Assembly: GCA_021772465.1 (NCBI GenBank)
Contig: JAJFLX010000017.1
Span: forward strand, 260,531-324,530
Direction: 5' to 3'
Origin: Chlamydiota bacterium
GTDB taxonomy: Bacteria; Chlamydiota; Chlamydiia; Chlamydiales; JAAKFR01
Length of the DNA stretch: 64,000 nucleotides
Positions within the stretch are counted from its first letter, which is position 1. The number at the start of each line of letters is the position of its first letter. Below the pieces are notes generated by a model. That model did not search any database, had not been told where the DNA came from, and was given only the letters and a program-made list of their open reading frames with translations. The position numbers and the translations under genes were made by a program. This document shows positions 1 to 8,044 of the stretch, one piece after another.

Positions 1-2340
1 CTCTCGCTTCATGCCAACTCCCTCGCAGGACCTCTCGAGGACGCAGTCGCATTTCTCTCACATTTTAAGCCGGCAATTTTCAGTGCGCTTCCCCTTCGAG
101 GAGAACTTTTTTCAGAGGGGAGGGTGTTTGATTTTCACTACCACTTCTCTCCAAGGCCGAAACTCCTGTCGGGTGAGTTTTTTGCAGAGTTGCAAGCCGA
201 GCTTCACACCCCTTTTTTTTCCATCCATATTGAGAGATCAGCTCTTGAGTACGATTGGGCAGCAAACACCCTCTCTTTTGCTGGCAGCACAGGGAGACTT
301 GAAATGGGTGCAGGGCTGGGTTCTATTGCTTTTGAACTGCCGACGCTCGCTTTTTCAAACTTCTCTGAGCTCGAAGTAGCGCTTGCAATCGAGACTCCTT
401 TTTTTGCAGCTCAGGGGTCTATGGAGAAAGGAGATTTCTCTCTCAAAGGAGAGGGGGTTGAAGTGTTTGCCACGCAAATTGGAAAGACCCTTCACATCGC
501 AAATTGCGGGTATGGTCCCTACTGCGCTGGAGGAATGGTGAGTTGGGATGATCACTCCATCTCGATCGATTCTCTCGAACTTCGAGGTGAAAATCAGGGG
601 GAAGTGACCATTGCAGGTCATTTTGATCGTTCAAAGCGAGAGTTTTTCGGTGAGATACAATCTGTGGATTGGCAATTGAGCCGCTTAGAATCGAAGTGGA
701 AACCTCAAGGGCGAGTAAAGGGTCAAGGAGCTTTAAATTGGTCTAGATCTAAAGGTCTAGAAGCTACAATCGAGGCAGGGGTGGAGGCTCTCTCTTTAGC
801 AGGGATTCAGTTTGGCACAAGTGAGCATTTGAGTGGGTCTTACACGCGCGAGGGGGGGCTAGTTATTGAGGGGTTGAAAGCAGCGACTCCCTCGGGGGAG
901 CTGTATCAACTCGGAAGCTTCAATTACCACATAGGGAGCAAGAAAGTTTTCTTTCAGGGGCTCGATTTTTCCCTGCCAGCTGAAAAAATTCCCTGGGCAG
1001 CCGATCTTGCTTCTACCCTCTTTCCAGGCTTTGTTCACTCAGCTCTTCACGAACTGGCCCTCGAAGTGAAGCAGAAAGAGCCTCTCGAAGGGTGCCTCTC
1101 GATTGAAATGCATCCCGATAATTTGTGGATCTACCTTCGGCTCCGAGATGGTCGCTACTATCTTTGGGATCGCCCTCTTGATTTGAAAAACTTTTTGCTG
1201 GTCTATGACCCTCAACAGCTCGAGGTGCAAACAGAATGCAATATAAATGAGAGAGAGTGCCATATCCATCTTACTGCAGACGCCCTCTCCTTGAGAGAGG
1301 GAGCTCTTGAGCTCAGTAGTGGTGGGGAAAGGGTAAAGGCACTGTGGATGAGAGATCCTAGAGAGGGGTGGGGGGTGAAAGAGATCGAGGGAAATTTGTG
1401 CGGAATAGATATCGCCCTGAAACAAATGGGTTCCCATCCTGAGGATTGGATTGCACTTACAGGAGAAATAGCTGTAGATCCTACGCAAGCTCATAAGCTA
1501 CTCAGCGAGACCTTTTTAAATCTGGCTGAAAAATGGGAGATTGAAGGGCAGTTTCTTTTGCAAGGGGACTTTCGTTTCTCTCAAGCAAACCCGAAAGTGG
1601 TTGCGTTTGAAGGGGGCCTTTTTGCTGATTCTCCTAAGGTCCACGGGGTGAAATTTGAGAGTTTGAGCAGCTACTTGTGGTTTACACCAGACGAATTTCT
1701 TGTCAGCGATCTGACGCTTGCCGACTGGGCAGGCGACCTCCACATCGACCGAGTTGCAGCGCAGCTGAGTTCAAAAGGGTGGGAAGTTGAGCTCGATCAA
1801 CTCAAAGTCTCCGATTTTCGTCTCTCACGCCTCAAAAGTCCTTGGACTGACTGGAAGGGAAAAAGACGACCCTTCTACCAATCATTTTTTGTTAAAACCC
1901 TCCTCTTGGAGCGCCTTGTAGGGCGGGTAGGGGATTGGACGAGCTTTCAAGGCCAAGGCGTGCTCAATTTCACCAATCCCCCTAAAACAACCCTTCTTTC
2001 GAACCTTCTTATGATCCCTTCAGAAATCACAGCCCGCATTGGACTCGATTTAACAAATTTTATCCCTTCACGGGGAGAGATCGACTATGAGATCAGCGAG
2101 GGGAAAATTTGGTTAAATGAGTTTCGCAATATGTTTAGTGATGGAAAAAGATCGCGATTCTATTTGGCAGAAGGGCATTCGGCTTCGATCGATTTTGAAG
2201 GAAATTTGGATTTTAGAGTGAAAATGAAGCAGTACAACTTGCTTATGAAACTCGCAGAGTTTTTCACCATTACTGTGAACGGAACGTGCTCTCATCCCAC
2301 ATACACTTTTTCCAACCATTTCGATGAAACATATAAATGA
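1..2340 (+). CDS. AsmA/YhdP-like large envelope protein (5' end outside window)
   Basis: The frame is open from the first base, so the true start lies upstream and the visible GTG at 124 is not the start. At least 779 residues are visible. They are rich in alternating hydrophobic beta-type segments with repeated short motifs of the kind FEGNLDF and ITVNGTCSHPTYTF near the end. This resembles the carboxyl-terminal region of AsmA/YhdP/TamB-type proteins, which are long beta-sheet grooves thought to move lipids between membranes. No catalytic motif is visible. The stop overlaps the next gene (ATGA at 2337), so the two are probably co-transcribed. The family call is inferred from overall character and could be wrong; that it is a real gene is certain from its length. 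Confidence 0.6.
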   Translation, partial: LSLHANSLAGPLEDAVAFLSHFKPAIFSALPLRGELFSEGRVFDFHYHFSPRPKLLSGEFFAELQAELHTPFFSIHIERSALEYDWAANTLSFAGSTGRLEMGAGLGSIAFELPTLAFSNFSELEVALAIETPFFAAQGSMEKGDFSLKGEGVEVFATQIGKTLHIANCGYGPYCAGGMVSWDDHSISIDSLELRGENQGEVTIAGHFDRSKREFFGEIQSVDWQLSRLESKWKPQGRVKGQGALNWSRSKGLEATIEAGVEALSLAGIQFGTSEHLSGSYTREGGLVIEGLKAATPSGELYQLGSFNYHIGSKKVFFQGLDFSLPAEKIPWAADLASTLFPGFVHSALHELALEVKQKEPLEGCLSIEMHPDNLWIYLRLRDGRYYLWDRPLDLKNFLLVYDPQQLEVQTECNINERECHIHLTADALSLREGALELSSGGERVKALWMRDPREGWGVKEIEGNLCGIDIALKQMGSHPEDWIALTGEIAVDPTQAHKLLSETFLNLAEKWEIEGQFLLQGDFRFSQANPKVVAFEGGLFADSPKVHGVKFESLSSYLWFTPDEFLVSDLTLADWAGDLHIDRVAAQLSSKGWEVELDQLKVSDFRLSRLKSPWTDWKGKRRPFYQSFFVKTLLLERLVGRVGDWTSFQGQGVLNFTNPPKTTLLSNLLMIPSEITARIGLDLTNFIPSRGEIDYEISEGKIWLNEFRNMFSDGKRSRFYLAEGHSASIDFEGNLDFRVKMKQYNLLMKLAEFFTITVNGTCSHPTYTFSNHFDETYK

Positions 2341-2978
2341 TTCAATCGATTCTCAAATTCATCTTTCCCCCTCTTTGCTTGCACTGTGAAGCCGAGACAG
2401 AGAGGCTTTTTTGCAAAGGGTGCCAAGGTTTTTTTGAACTGATTCAGCCACAGGGGCGTTGTGTATGTTGTTTTCAAGAGAGTTCGACAAGAGGGCCTTG
2501 TGCAAATTGTTTAAAAGAGAAAAGGTGGCACATTCAATGCAGCGCCGCTCTTGATGATTGTGCCCCAACTCGAACGTTCATGCAAAAAGTTCAACAAGGC
2601 CATTCCCCTCACCTCATCAAAAGTGCTGCTTCCTTTATGGTGGCGCAGTATACCTGTCTCGGCTGGCCCTCTCCTGATCTCTTGATTCCTCTCACACGTT
2701 TGCTTTTTTTTCGAAAAAATGACAGCTCCTATCTGCTCGCAAAAGAGATTGGCAAATACCTCGAAGTGCCTGTTTCTCCCTCGCTTTTCCACATCAAAAA
2801 AAACAAGTGGGTGCTTTGGCCGCGATTTGTCGCTGAAGAAAAGGTGGTGCTTCTCATTCATCCAAAAAGTGTGTCACCAGAAGAGATCGATATTCTTTAT
2901 GAGGCGCTCTATACGAGTTTTCCTAAGCGGATCTATCTCTTATCTCTTTTAGGTCGATCACTTGCTCCGCATGCTTGA
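2337..2978 (+). CDS. ComF-family protein with degenerate phosphoribosyltransferase domain
   Basis: A 213-residue protein that starts like ComF/GntX relatives, with the typical FPPLC opening. It has two zinc-finger-like cysteine groups: C14, C17, C26, C29 and C42, C45, C55, C58. ComF proteins of naturally competent bacteria are needed for DNA uptake and carry a phosphoribosyltransferase fold. The PRPP-binding motif expected near the end (acidic pair followed by TTG) is not present; the equivalent stretch around residues 168-180 reads VVLLIHPKSVS. The protein is therefore probably not an active transferase, or the family tie is only to the zinc part. It is translationally coupled to the upstream AsmA-like gene, and its last 56 bp overlap the convergent DUF4239 gene. 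Confidence 0.65.
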   Translation: MIQSILKFIFPPLCLHCEAETERLFCKGCQGFFELIQPQGRCVCCFQESSTRGPCANCLKEKRWHIQCSAALDDCAPTRTFMQKVQQGHSPHLIKSAASFMVAQYTCLGWPSPDLLIPLTRLLFFRKNDSSYLLAKEIGKYLEVPVSPSLFHIKKNKWVLWPRFVAEEKVVLLIHPKSVSPEEIDILYEALYTSFPKRIYLLSLLGRSLAPHA

Positions 2979-3696
2979 AAGGGAATTCATCGATTTCGAC
3001 AGGATCTCGAAAAGGGTTGTCGAGTGAGTAGATGATGAAAAGCATGAAAGCAATGATATTGGCCAAAAAAAGCGTCAAAATCAATTTTAAGACTAGAGGA
3101 TCGACCCGAAAAAAACAGGGGATAGTGACAAGGATCAACCCACCAGCTATAAGAAGCGTCCACCTCAATCCCCCGACAGAATTGTCGAGGTTGAAAATGC
3201 GAAGCATGCGAGCCCCGCTAAACGCATTTAACTTATCGATAGAGCTTGCATACCACGCCTCTTCTTTAGGACCTAGGGGGGTGAGATTGTAGTAGGCTTG
3301 CCAAATCTCACTCTCATAGAGGCTTCCTGTTCTAAAAGAAAGCTCAAGGGGAGAATGAGACCACTCTTTGTCGATCACATAGGCAAGGTAGGCTCTAATT
3401 TTTTCCCGCACAAAGTCATCGGAGTCTGTTTGAAATACATAGGAGTCGCGGTAGAGTTCGACAAGGTAGTGCGCCTCATCTTGCACCGTCTTTTTAGCAT
3501 CGTAGTAACGCTCCCAAACATCCCAGGTGATGAACCCAAGAAAAAGCGCATAGATGATTCCTGAAAGATTGAAGATCAATGCGGTGTAGTGCCGGTATAC
3601 GGTGAGGTCAATCGTCCATTTCTTCCGGTGCGAAAACCAGACAACACCGATGCCCACAAGGGTAAAAAGAACGAAAAAACCGTAGGAAATTACCAT
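2923..3696 (-). CDS. DUF4239 (bestrophin-like) membrane protein
   Basis: A 257-residue membrane protein with two amino-terminal hydrophobic segments (about residues 3-21 and 38-58), a central soluble part of about 110 residues, and two more hydrophobic segments (about 178-195 and 202-226). This two-plus-two layout, with WDVWERYYDAKKTV after the second segment and a conserved-looking NPFR near the end, matches DUF4239, a family distantly related to bestrophin channels. Its role is unknown. It lies 2 bp downstream of the bactofilin gene in the same direction, so it may be the last gene of the dnaA-bactofilin transcription unit. Its 3' end overlaps the convergent ComF-like gene by 56 bp. Confidence 0.7.
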   Translation of the reverse strand: MVISYGFFVLFTLVGIGVVWFSHRKKWTIDLTVYRHYTALIFNLSGIIYALFLGFITWDVWERYYDAKKTVQDEAHYLVELYRDSYVFQTDSDDFVREKIRAYLAYVIDKEWSHSPLELSFRTGSLYESEIWQAYYNLTPLGPKEEAWYASSIDKLNAFSGARMLRIFNLDNSVGGLRWTLLIAGGLILVTIPCFFRVDPLVLKLILTLFLANIIAFMLFIIYSLDNPFRDPVEIDEFPFKHAEQVIDLKEIRDRSA

Positions 3697-3698
3697 CG

Positions 3699-4280
3699 CT
3701 ATAGGGATGTAGTCTCAGAGTGGATCACTTGGACTAGCCCTTCGATGCGCACCCCTTCATCAACAGAGAGCGACTTGGCCTCGATATCTCCTTTGATGGA
3801 AGCCTCTCCTCGAAGCTCAAGCTTTTCTTGTACGGTGATATTTCCTTCAACTTCACCTTCGATGACAGCTTCACGGAGTTTTAAGTTTGCTTTCACCTTT
3901 CCTTTTGGTCCTACGATCACCTTCCCTTGAGAGAGAAGTTCTCCCTCAAAAGTACCATCAATTCGCAGTAAGCGTTCAAAACTCAGCTCTCCTCTGAAGG
4001 AGACCCCCTCACCGAGAGTCGTCTCTGGAACTTCTTCCTCAATGATTCCTTTGAGGTGATGAGGAAGCGTCGTCACGTGCTCCTCTTCAAACAGACGCTC
4101 TTCTACTGCATGCGTGCGTGGGGGCAGTCTCCCTGGTCTCGCAGGGTCAAACAGTCTTGGGGGAACCTCACTTATGTCGTTTTTGACTCCACTGTACTTG
4201 TAGGGAGAAGCCATGGGAGACTCCTCTTCGTAAATTGAGCTATTGTCGTCTAAGGGGTTTTTGCTGGGCCTTCTAAACAT
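3699..4280 (-). CDS. bacA: bactofilin
   Basis: A 193-residue protein. Residues from about 95 to 185 form the repetitive bactofilin beta-helix, with regularly spaced glycines and valines (GVSFRGELSFERLLRIDG, then KGKVKANLKL, GEVEGNITV, GEASIKGDIEAK). Bactofilins polymerise without nucleotide and scaffold cell-shape and division proteins. In C. trachomatis the bactofilin (CT_276, BacA) affects cell size and sits beside dnaA, as here. The first 90 residues are low-complexity and acidic or proline-rich, typical of bactofilin tails. The start is preceded by an AAGGA ribosome site and lies 15 bp after the dnaA stop, which suggests an operon. Confidence 0.9.
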   Translation of the reverse strand: MFRRPSKNPLDDNSSIYEEESPMASPYKYSGVKNDISEVPPRLFDPARPGRLPPRTHAVEERLFEEEHVTTLPHHLKGIIEEEVPETTLGEGVSFRGELSFERLLRIDGTFEGELLSQGKVIVGPKGKVKANLKLREAVIEGEVEGNITVQEKLELRGEASIKGDIEAKSLSVDEGVRIEGLVQVIHSETTSL

Positions 4281-4295
4281 TCGAATCTTCCTTTT

Positions 4296-5630
4296 TTATC
4301 TCGTTTCGATATGACGTCTGCAAAGAGCAATTTGGCGGCGCAGAGACTCGTCTTTTTTTGTTTTATTCTCAATATTCTTGAATGCATGAAGAATTGTAGA
4401 GTGTGTTTTACCAAAACAGGCTCCAATCATCATCAGCGACTCTTTGATCAGCTCTTTAGCCAGATACATTGCAACTTGCCTGGCAAGGGCAATCTCTTTG
4501 GTTCTTGAGGTGCCTTTTAATTCATTGACACGCACTTGAAAAACAGTAGCAACACTTTTTAAGATAGCCTCGACAGAAATTTTTTGAGAGGGAGGAGCTT
4601 GGAAAAGCTCACTCAGGGTTTTCTCAACAAGCGACTCACTCACCTCTTCGCCAAGCAGTCGACAGTGAGCTGTGAGACGGTTGATCGCTCCTTCGAGTTG
4701 CCGCACATTTGTAAAGATATGCTCAGCGATATAGAAAGCGACAGAGCTTGGGATCTTCAGTCCCTTCTGCTCTGCCTTATGTTGCAAAATAGCCACACGC
4801 GTCTCAAGGTCAGGCATGCCGACATGGGCGACAAGGCCCCACTCCATACGGGCAACAATGCGCTCAGAAAGTTTGAGTTGACCAGGGGGTTTATCGCTTG
4901 TGACAACGATCTGTTTACTCTGGTTAATCAAACTCTCAAAGGTGTTGCAAAATTCATCCTCAAAATTGAGACGGTCTTGGAGAAATTGGATGTCATCCAC
5001 GAGCAATACATCGAGTGAACGGTAGAATTTTTTCATTCGATCCACTGATTTGTTGCGCAGGTTATCGACCAAGTCGTTGATGAAACCTTCAGTAGTAATA
5101 CATTGGACGCGAAGCCGTTTATGGTCTTTCTGAATGGCATGGCCAATGGCATGAAGTAGGTGAGTCTTTCCCAGACCCACCCCTCCATGAATGAAAAGAG
5201 GGTTATAAGAACGGCCCGGTCTAGCTGCAATCCCCATAGCAGCTGAATAGACAAACTGATTAGCAGGCCCCTCTATGAAGGTTTCGAATCGGTACGACTG
5301 ATTGAGTTTCAAAGGGAGCTCATCAGCAGTAGGGCTTGGAGGAGGGGCTTCTTGGATGCAGGGGCGGGAAGGCTCTTGCTCTGCAATCACAAACTTGATG
5401 GCAGGTACTCCATTTGCATCAACAGGCACAAATGAGCAGAGCTCCTCTTGGTAATTGTCAACCAAGTAAGCCTTCACAAAAATGTTGGGTACCTGAAGGG
5501 TGATCTCTTCAGTCGAAGAGTCGAGAACCAAAATAGGTGCGAGCCAGTTTTCAAAAGCAGTCAAGGAACACCGCTGCTTGATGTAGTCAAGAAACTGCGT
5601 CCAAGTGTCGTGAGCATCGCACGTCAGCAT
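4296..5630 (-). CDS. dnaA: chromosomal replication initiator DnaA, second chlamydial type
   Basis: A 444-residue DnaA. Domain I covers residues 1-85. The AAA+ ATPase domain has Walker [10 protein letters not shown] (149-157) and Walker B LLVDD (209-213). The carboxyl-terminal DNA-binding domain ends with [11 protein letters not shown] at 406-416. Chlamydiae carry two DnaA proteins; position beside bactofilin and a TPR gene matches the CT_275 copy. The helix-turn-helix signature is unusual: the common GGRDHTTV is shortened to GKTHSTI, and the arginine of RPRQ is replaced by leucine (ALARQ), so DnaA-box contacts may differ. The start has a good AGGAG site in the leader. A TTWTNCACA-type box lies about 35 bp upstream. 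Confidence 0.95.
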   Translation of the reverse strand: MLTCDAHDTWTQFLDYIKQRCSLTAFENWLAPILVLDSSTEEITLQVPNIFVKAYLVDNYQEELCSFVPVDANGVPAIKFVIAEQEPSRPCIQEAPPPSPTADELPLKLNQSYRFETFIEGPANQFVYSAAMGIAARPGRSYNPLFIHGGVGLGKTHLLHAIGHAIQKDHKRLRVQCITTEGFINDLVDNLRNKSVDRMKKFYRSLDVLLVDDIQFLQDRLNFEDEFCNTFESLINQSKQIVVTSDKPPGQLKLSERIVARMEWGLVAHVGMPDLETRVAILQHKAEQKGLKIPSSVAFYIAEHIFTNVRQLEGAINRLTAHCRLLGEEVSESLVEKTLSELFQAPPSQKISVEAILKSVATVFQVRVNELKGTSRTKEIALARQVAMYLAKELIKESLMMIGACFGKTHSTILHAFKNIENKTKKDESLRRQIALCRRHIETR

Positions 5631-5663
5631 ATTGGTTCTCCTTTCATTTTTCTATGAACAATG

Positions 5664-5743
5664 TTTTCCACAACGGCTTCTGAGGCAAATACTTGTGTTG
5701 TGAACAATATCAGGAATGTAGCATCTGGTTTCATACGCCGCAA
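5664..5743 (-). promoter_or_regulatory. predicted dnaA promoter with candidate DnaA boxes in the leader
   Basis: On the minus strand, TTGCGG (5738-5743) and TACATT (5715-5720) are separated by 17 bp, a plausible but weak sigma-70-type promoter. Between it and the dnaA start are TTGTTCACA (5699-5707, one mismatch to the E. coli box) and TTTTCCACA (5664-5672, a full match to TTWTNCACA). Boxes in this position would suggest feedback control by a DnaA protein. Two sites are too few to claim an origin. Confidence 0.35.
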
Positions 5744-5878
5744 CAAATTTTCAGCAGAAAATGAATGCCGAGCTCCTAACCGTTTTACGATCAAAGCAGT
5801 TTGAGCCAAAAAAAAATGCAGAAACGTAAACGATTGGAAATCAGGAAGGGTATTTGCAGTGAATTTATATTCAGAAAG

Positions 5879-6274
5879 TTATGCGCGCCCTAAAACGAGG
5901 GCCATGGCATCACCCGCGATCGTTTGATCCGCACTGTGGCGTAAATTTTGGGCAAGTTCAATCGCCCGTTTCTCTTTTCCATTTGTCAGAAGTGTTTTCA
6001 CGTAGTTGAGAAGGGTAGGTTCGTGATGTGGATCGAGCTCAAGAGCCTCTACCAGGACTTTTTCTGCTTTGTCAATCTCATCCATTTGGAGGTAGAGTGC
6101 CCCAAGAGTTTGTCTATCGTAGGCACTTGTAGGATCTAAGATCACAAGCGCCTCAAAAAAGAGAACAGCCTTTATATAGAGTCCCTCACGCAAGAAAGAA
6201 AATCCGGAAAAGCGCAGTTCATCTAGTTGGTCTTCAGACCAGCCGAGAAGCTCTTTCCAATTTACTGCTGTCAT
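5879..6274 (-). CDS. tetratricopeptide-repeat protein (CT_274-like)
   Basis: A 131-residue, mostly helical protein with TPR repeats. The clearest unit is ALYLQMDEIDKAEKVLVEAL, followed by LDPHHEPTLLNYVKTLLTNG, with a preceding unit around AVLFFEALVILDPTSAYDRQ. The size and repeat layout resemble LcrH/SycD-type type III secretion chaperones, and the position between dnaA and rsmH matches CT_274 of C. trachomatis. Its partner cannot be told from sequence. It lies 3 bp after the next upstream gene (6278-6769), so the two are co-transcribed. About 250 bp separate it from dnaA. Confidence 0.8.
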   Translation of the reverse strand: MTAVNWKELLGWSEDQLDELRFSGFSFLREGLYIKAVLFFEALVILDPTSAYDRQTLGALYLQMDEIDKAEKVLVEALELDPHHEPTLLNYVKTLLTNGKEKRAIELAQNLRHSADQTIAGDAMALVLGRA

Positions 6275-6277
6275 AGC

Positions 6278-6769
6278 TTATGCCTGTACGAATTGATGCA
6301 TTCTTGAAATAATATAATCGACCATCTCATTGGTCTCTTTGACTCCCTTTTCGAGTAGCTCAGCTAGAGTCTCTCCTTCGTGATCTAGATCGTCCTCCTC
6401 TTTTAGGAGTTCTTTTCGAACGAGTTGATTCCGGCGCCTTTTTTTCTTAACAAAGGCCCGGACTCGGTTCGCGTCGGCAGTGAGTTTTTCATTCCCCCCT
6501 AAAGAAGGGGCGACATAAGAGGAAGAGCGGCGTTGAGAGAAGAAGTTTTTGGGAATCTCAAAACGGGCCCACATTTTTCGCTGATAGGTTTGCATCAACG
6601 TGGTGAGCGCAGGGTGGAGAGGAATAAAATTCAGAACTTTAGACTGGATGGCAACTTGATTGGATCGGCTCGGGGGGAGGTGATACTGTCTGCGAAAGTC
6701 TTCAATCCCTTTCTGATCGTTTGCAAAACGCTCGTGGGTATTGATGTCATAGCTATAGATCTCAACCAT
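6278..6769 (-). CDS. conserved chlamydial hypothetical protein (CT_273-like position)
   Basis: A 163-residue protein with no domain I recognise. It is soluble, with a basic stretch around residues 103-122 (FVKKKRRRNQLVRKELL) followed by an acidic segment and a helical tail. Position between the TPR gene and divergent rsmH matches CT_273. Tight coupling (3 bp) to the downstream TPR protein suggests that they work together, possibly as a chaperone with its partner; that is inference only. The 79 bp separating it from rsmH hold the divergent promoters. Confidence 0.65.
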   Translation of the reverse strand: MVEIYSYDINTHERFANDQKGIEDFRRQYHLPPSRSNQVAIQSKVLNFIPLHPALTTLMQTYQRKMWARFEIPKNFFSQRRSSSYVAPSLGGNEKLTADANRVRAFVKKKRRRNQLVRKELLKEEDDLDHEGETLAELLEKGVKETNEMVDYIISRMHQFVQA

Positions 6770-6795
6770 AAGGCAATATTACTCTCTGAAAGAGT

Positions 6796-6823
6796 TTGCG
6801 GCAATCCACCAAATTCTTATACT
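6796..6823 (+). promoter_or_regulatory. predicted promoter of the rsmH-ftsL-ftsI-murE-amiA operon
   Basis: TTGCGG (6796-6801) and TATACT (6818-6823) are separated by 16 bp, 25 bp upstream of the rsmH start. The -10 element is a near-consensus sigma-70 hexamer. The same TTGCGG -35 is proposed upstream of dnaA. No start site has been measured. Confidence 0.4.
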
Positions 6824-6848
6824 GGTATCGAATCAATTATCATGCCAA

Positions 6849-7733
6849 ATGAGTCCCATGCCTCACATTCCGATCCTTCTCGATACAACTCTCGCTTTTT
6901 TTGAAAACTGTCAGCTTCACTCATTTGTCGATGGGACATTGGGCGGGGGAGGACATGCCTTGGCTTTGTTGGAAGCGCATCCCGAGATGAAACATTTTTA
7001 TGGGTTTGACCGTGATGAATCAGCTCTAAGCTTGGCGAAGGAGCGCCTTGCTTCTTACGCAGACAGACTCCATCTTCAGAGAGGGAGTTACGCGGCCATG
7101 CGAGAGCAAATAGAGGGGCAAGTAGAGGGGATTTTTCTTGATTTAGGGGTCTCCTCTATGCAGCTAGATACTCCAGAGCGTGGGTTTAGTTTCTCAAAAG
7201 AGGGGCCTCTTGACATGCGCATGGACCAAAGAGATCAAATCGATGCAGCCCATGTAGTCAATACCTATTCGGAGAAAGAGTTGGGGCGTATATTTAAGGA
7301 TTATGGAGAGGAGCCCAGATGGCGTGTCGCAGCGAAGGCGATTGTGGAGGTGCGCCGCAAAAAAAGGATAAAGACCACCCAAGATTTGGCTGAAGCGCTC
7401 CAAAAAGTGCTCACATGGAGAGGGAGAAAGGGAAAAAAAATACATCCGCTCACTTTGATTTTTCAAGCTCTTCGCATCGAGGTGAATGATGAGCTAGGTG
7501 AGCTCAAACGTGCGCTCCCAGTAGCCGTTTCTATGCTCGCCCCTTCGGGGAGGATGGGAGTGATTGCCTTTCACAGCCTAGAAGATCGATTGGTCAAGCA
7601 AACTTTTCGTCAGCTTGCTCTCGAGAAAGAGGTGACAATTTTAACGAAAAAGCCACTTGTAGCCTCATTAGAAGAGCAGAAGGCAAATCCCAGAAGTCGG
7701 TCAGCTAAACTCCGGTTTATTGAAAAATTATGA
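6849..7733 (+). CDS. rsmH: 16S rRNA (cytosine(1402)-N(4))-methyltransferase RsmH
   Basis: A 294-residue protein of normal RsmH (MraW) length. It opens with HIPILLDTTLAFF and has the SAM-binding motif DGTLGGGGH at residues 28-36. Further family motifs are GIFLDLGVSSMQLD, RGFSFSKEGPLDMRM and the carboxyl-terminal IAFHSLEDRLVK. It N4-methylates C1402 in the ribosomal decoding centre. As in most bacteria it heads the division and cell-wall cluster. It overlaps ftsL by 4 bp (ATGA). An alternative start at the second ATG (6858) would shorten it by three residues. Confidence 0.96.
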   Translation: MSPMPHIPILLDTTLAFFENCQLHSFVDGTLGGGGHALALLEAHPEMKHFYGFDRDESALSLAKERLASYADRLHLQRGSYAAMREQIEGQVEGIFLDLGVSSMQLDTPERGFSFSKEGPLDMRMDQRDQIDAAHVVNTYSEKELGRIFKDYGEEPRWRVAAKAIVEVRRKKRIKTTQDLAEALQKVLTWRGRKGKKIHPLTLIFQALRIEVNDELGELKRALPVAVSMLAPSGRMGVIAFHSLEDRLVKQTFRQLALEKEVTILTKKPLVASLEEQKANPRSRSAKLRFIEKL

Positions 7734-8044
7734 AATTAGGTCCTCTAGCTCGATTATTCTCCTGTATTTTTGTGCTCGGCCTTGTCTTATATGGGTATAT
7801 CGATAAACAGAACCAGATCACTGAGCTGCGCCTTCAAATTCCTGTAGCTGAGCAAGATCTAGACGTAGCTCAGCAGCAGGCTGTTCGCCTTCAATTCGAA
7901 CTGGATCAGCTCGAAAGTCCCTTGAGGTTGATGGAATTTGCGAGAAAGCCTGAGTTTCGGCACCTAAAACACCCACTTGAGGGAGATATTCTTCATATTT
8001 CAATCTCGGAGGAGGAGCTATGCGGCAAAAAAAGCGGCTGGTAA
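7730..8044 (+). CDS. ftsL: FtsL-like cell-division protein
   Basis: A 104-residue protein with a single transmembrane segment near the amino terminus (about residues 8-24) and then a heptad-like coiled coil (about 28-72). This is the layout of FtsL, the small bitopic partner of FtsB and FtsQ that activates septal cell-wall synthesis. FtsL is poorly conserved in sequence, so the name rests on layout and on position between rsmH and ftsI. The start overlaps the rsmH stop by 4 bp, and the end overlaps ftsI by 25 bp. This matches the CT_271 position in C. trachomatis. Confidence 0.8.
   Translation: MKLGPLARLFSCIFVLGLVLYGYIDKQNQITELRLQIPVAEQDLDVAQQQAVRLQFELDQLESPLRLMEFARKPEFRHLKHPLEGDILHISISEEELCGKKSGW

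Noticed and set aside
5624..5809. 61-residue frame upstream of dnaA on the minus strand
   Set aside because: Starts at TTG without a ribosome site, overlaps the dnaA start and covers the promoter region; looks like chance openness.
5631..5878. Replication origin beside dnaA
   Set aside because: Only one good and one weak DnaA box, and no AT-rich unwinding array with 13-mers.
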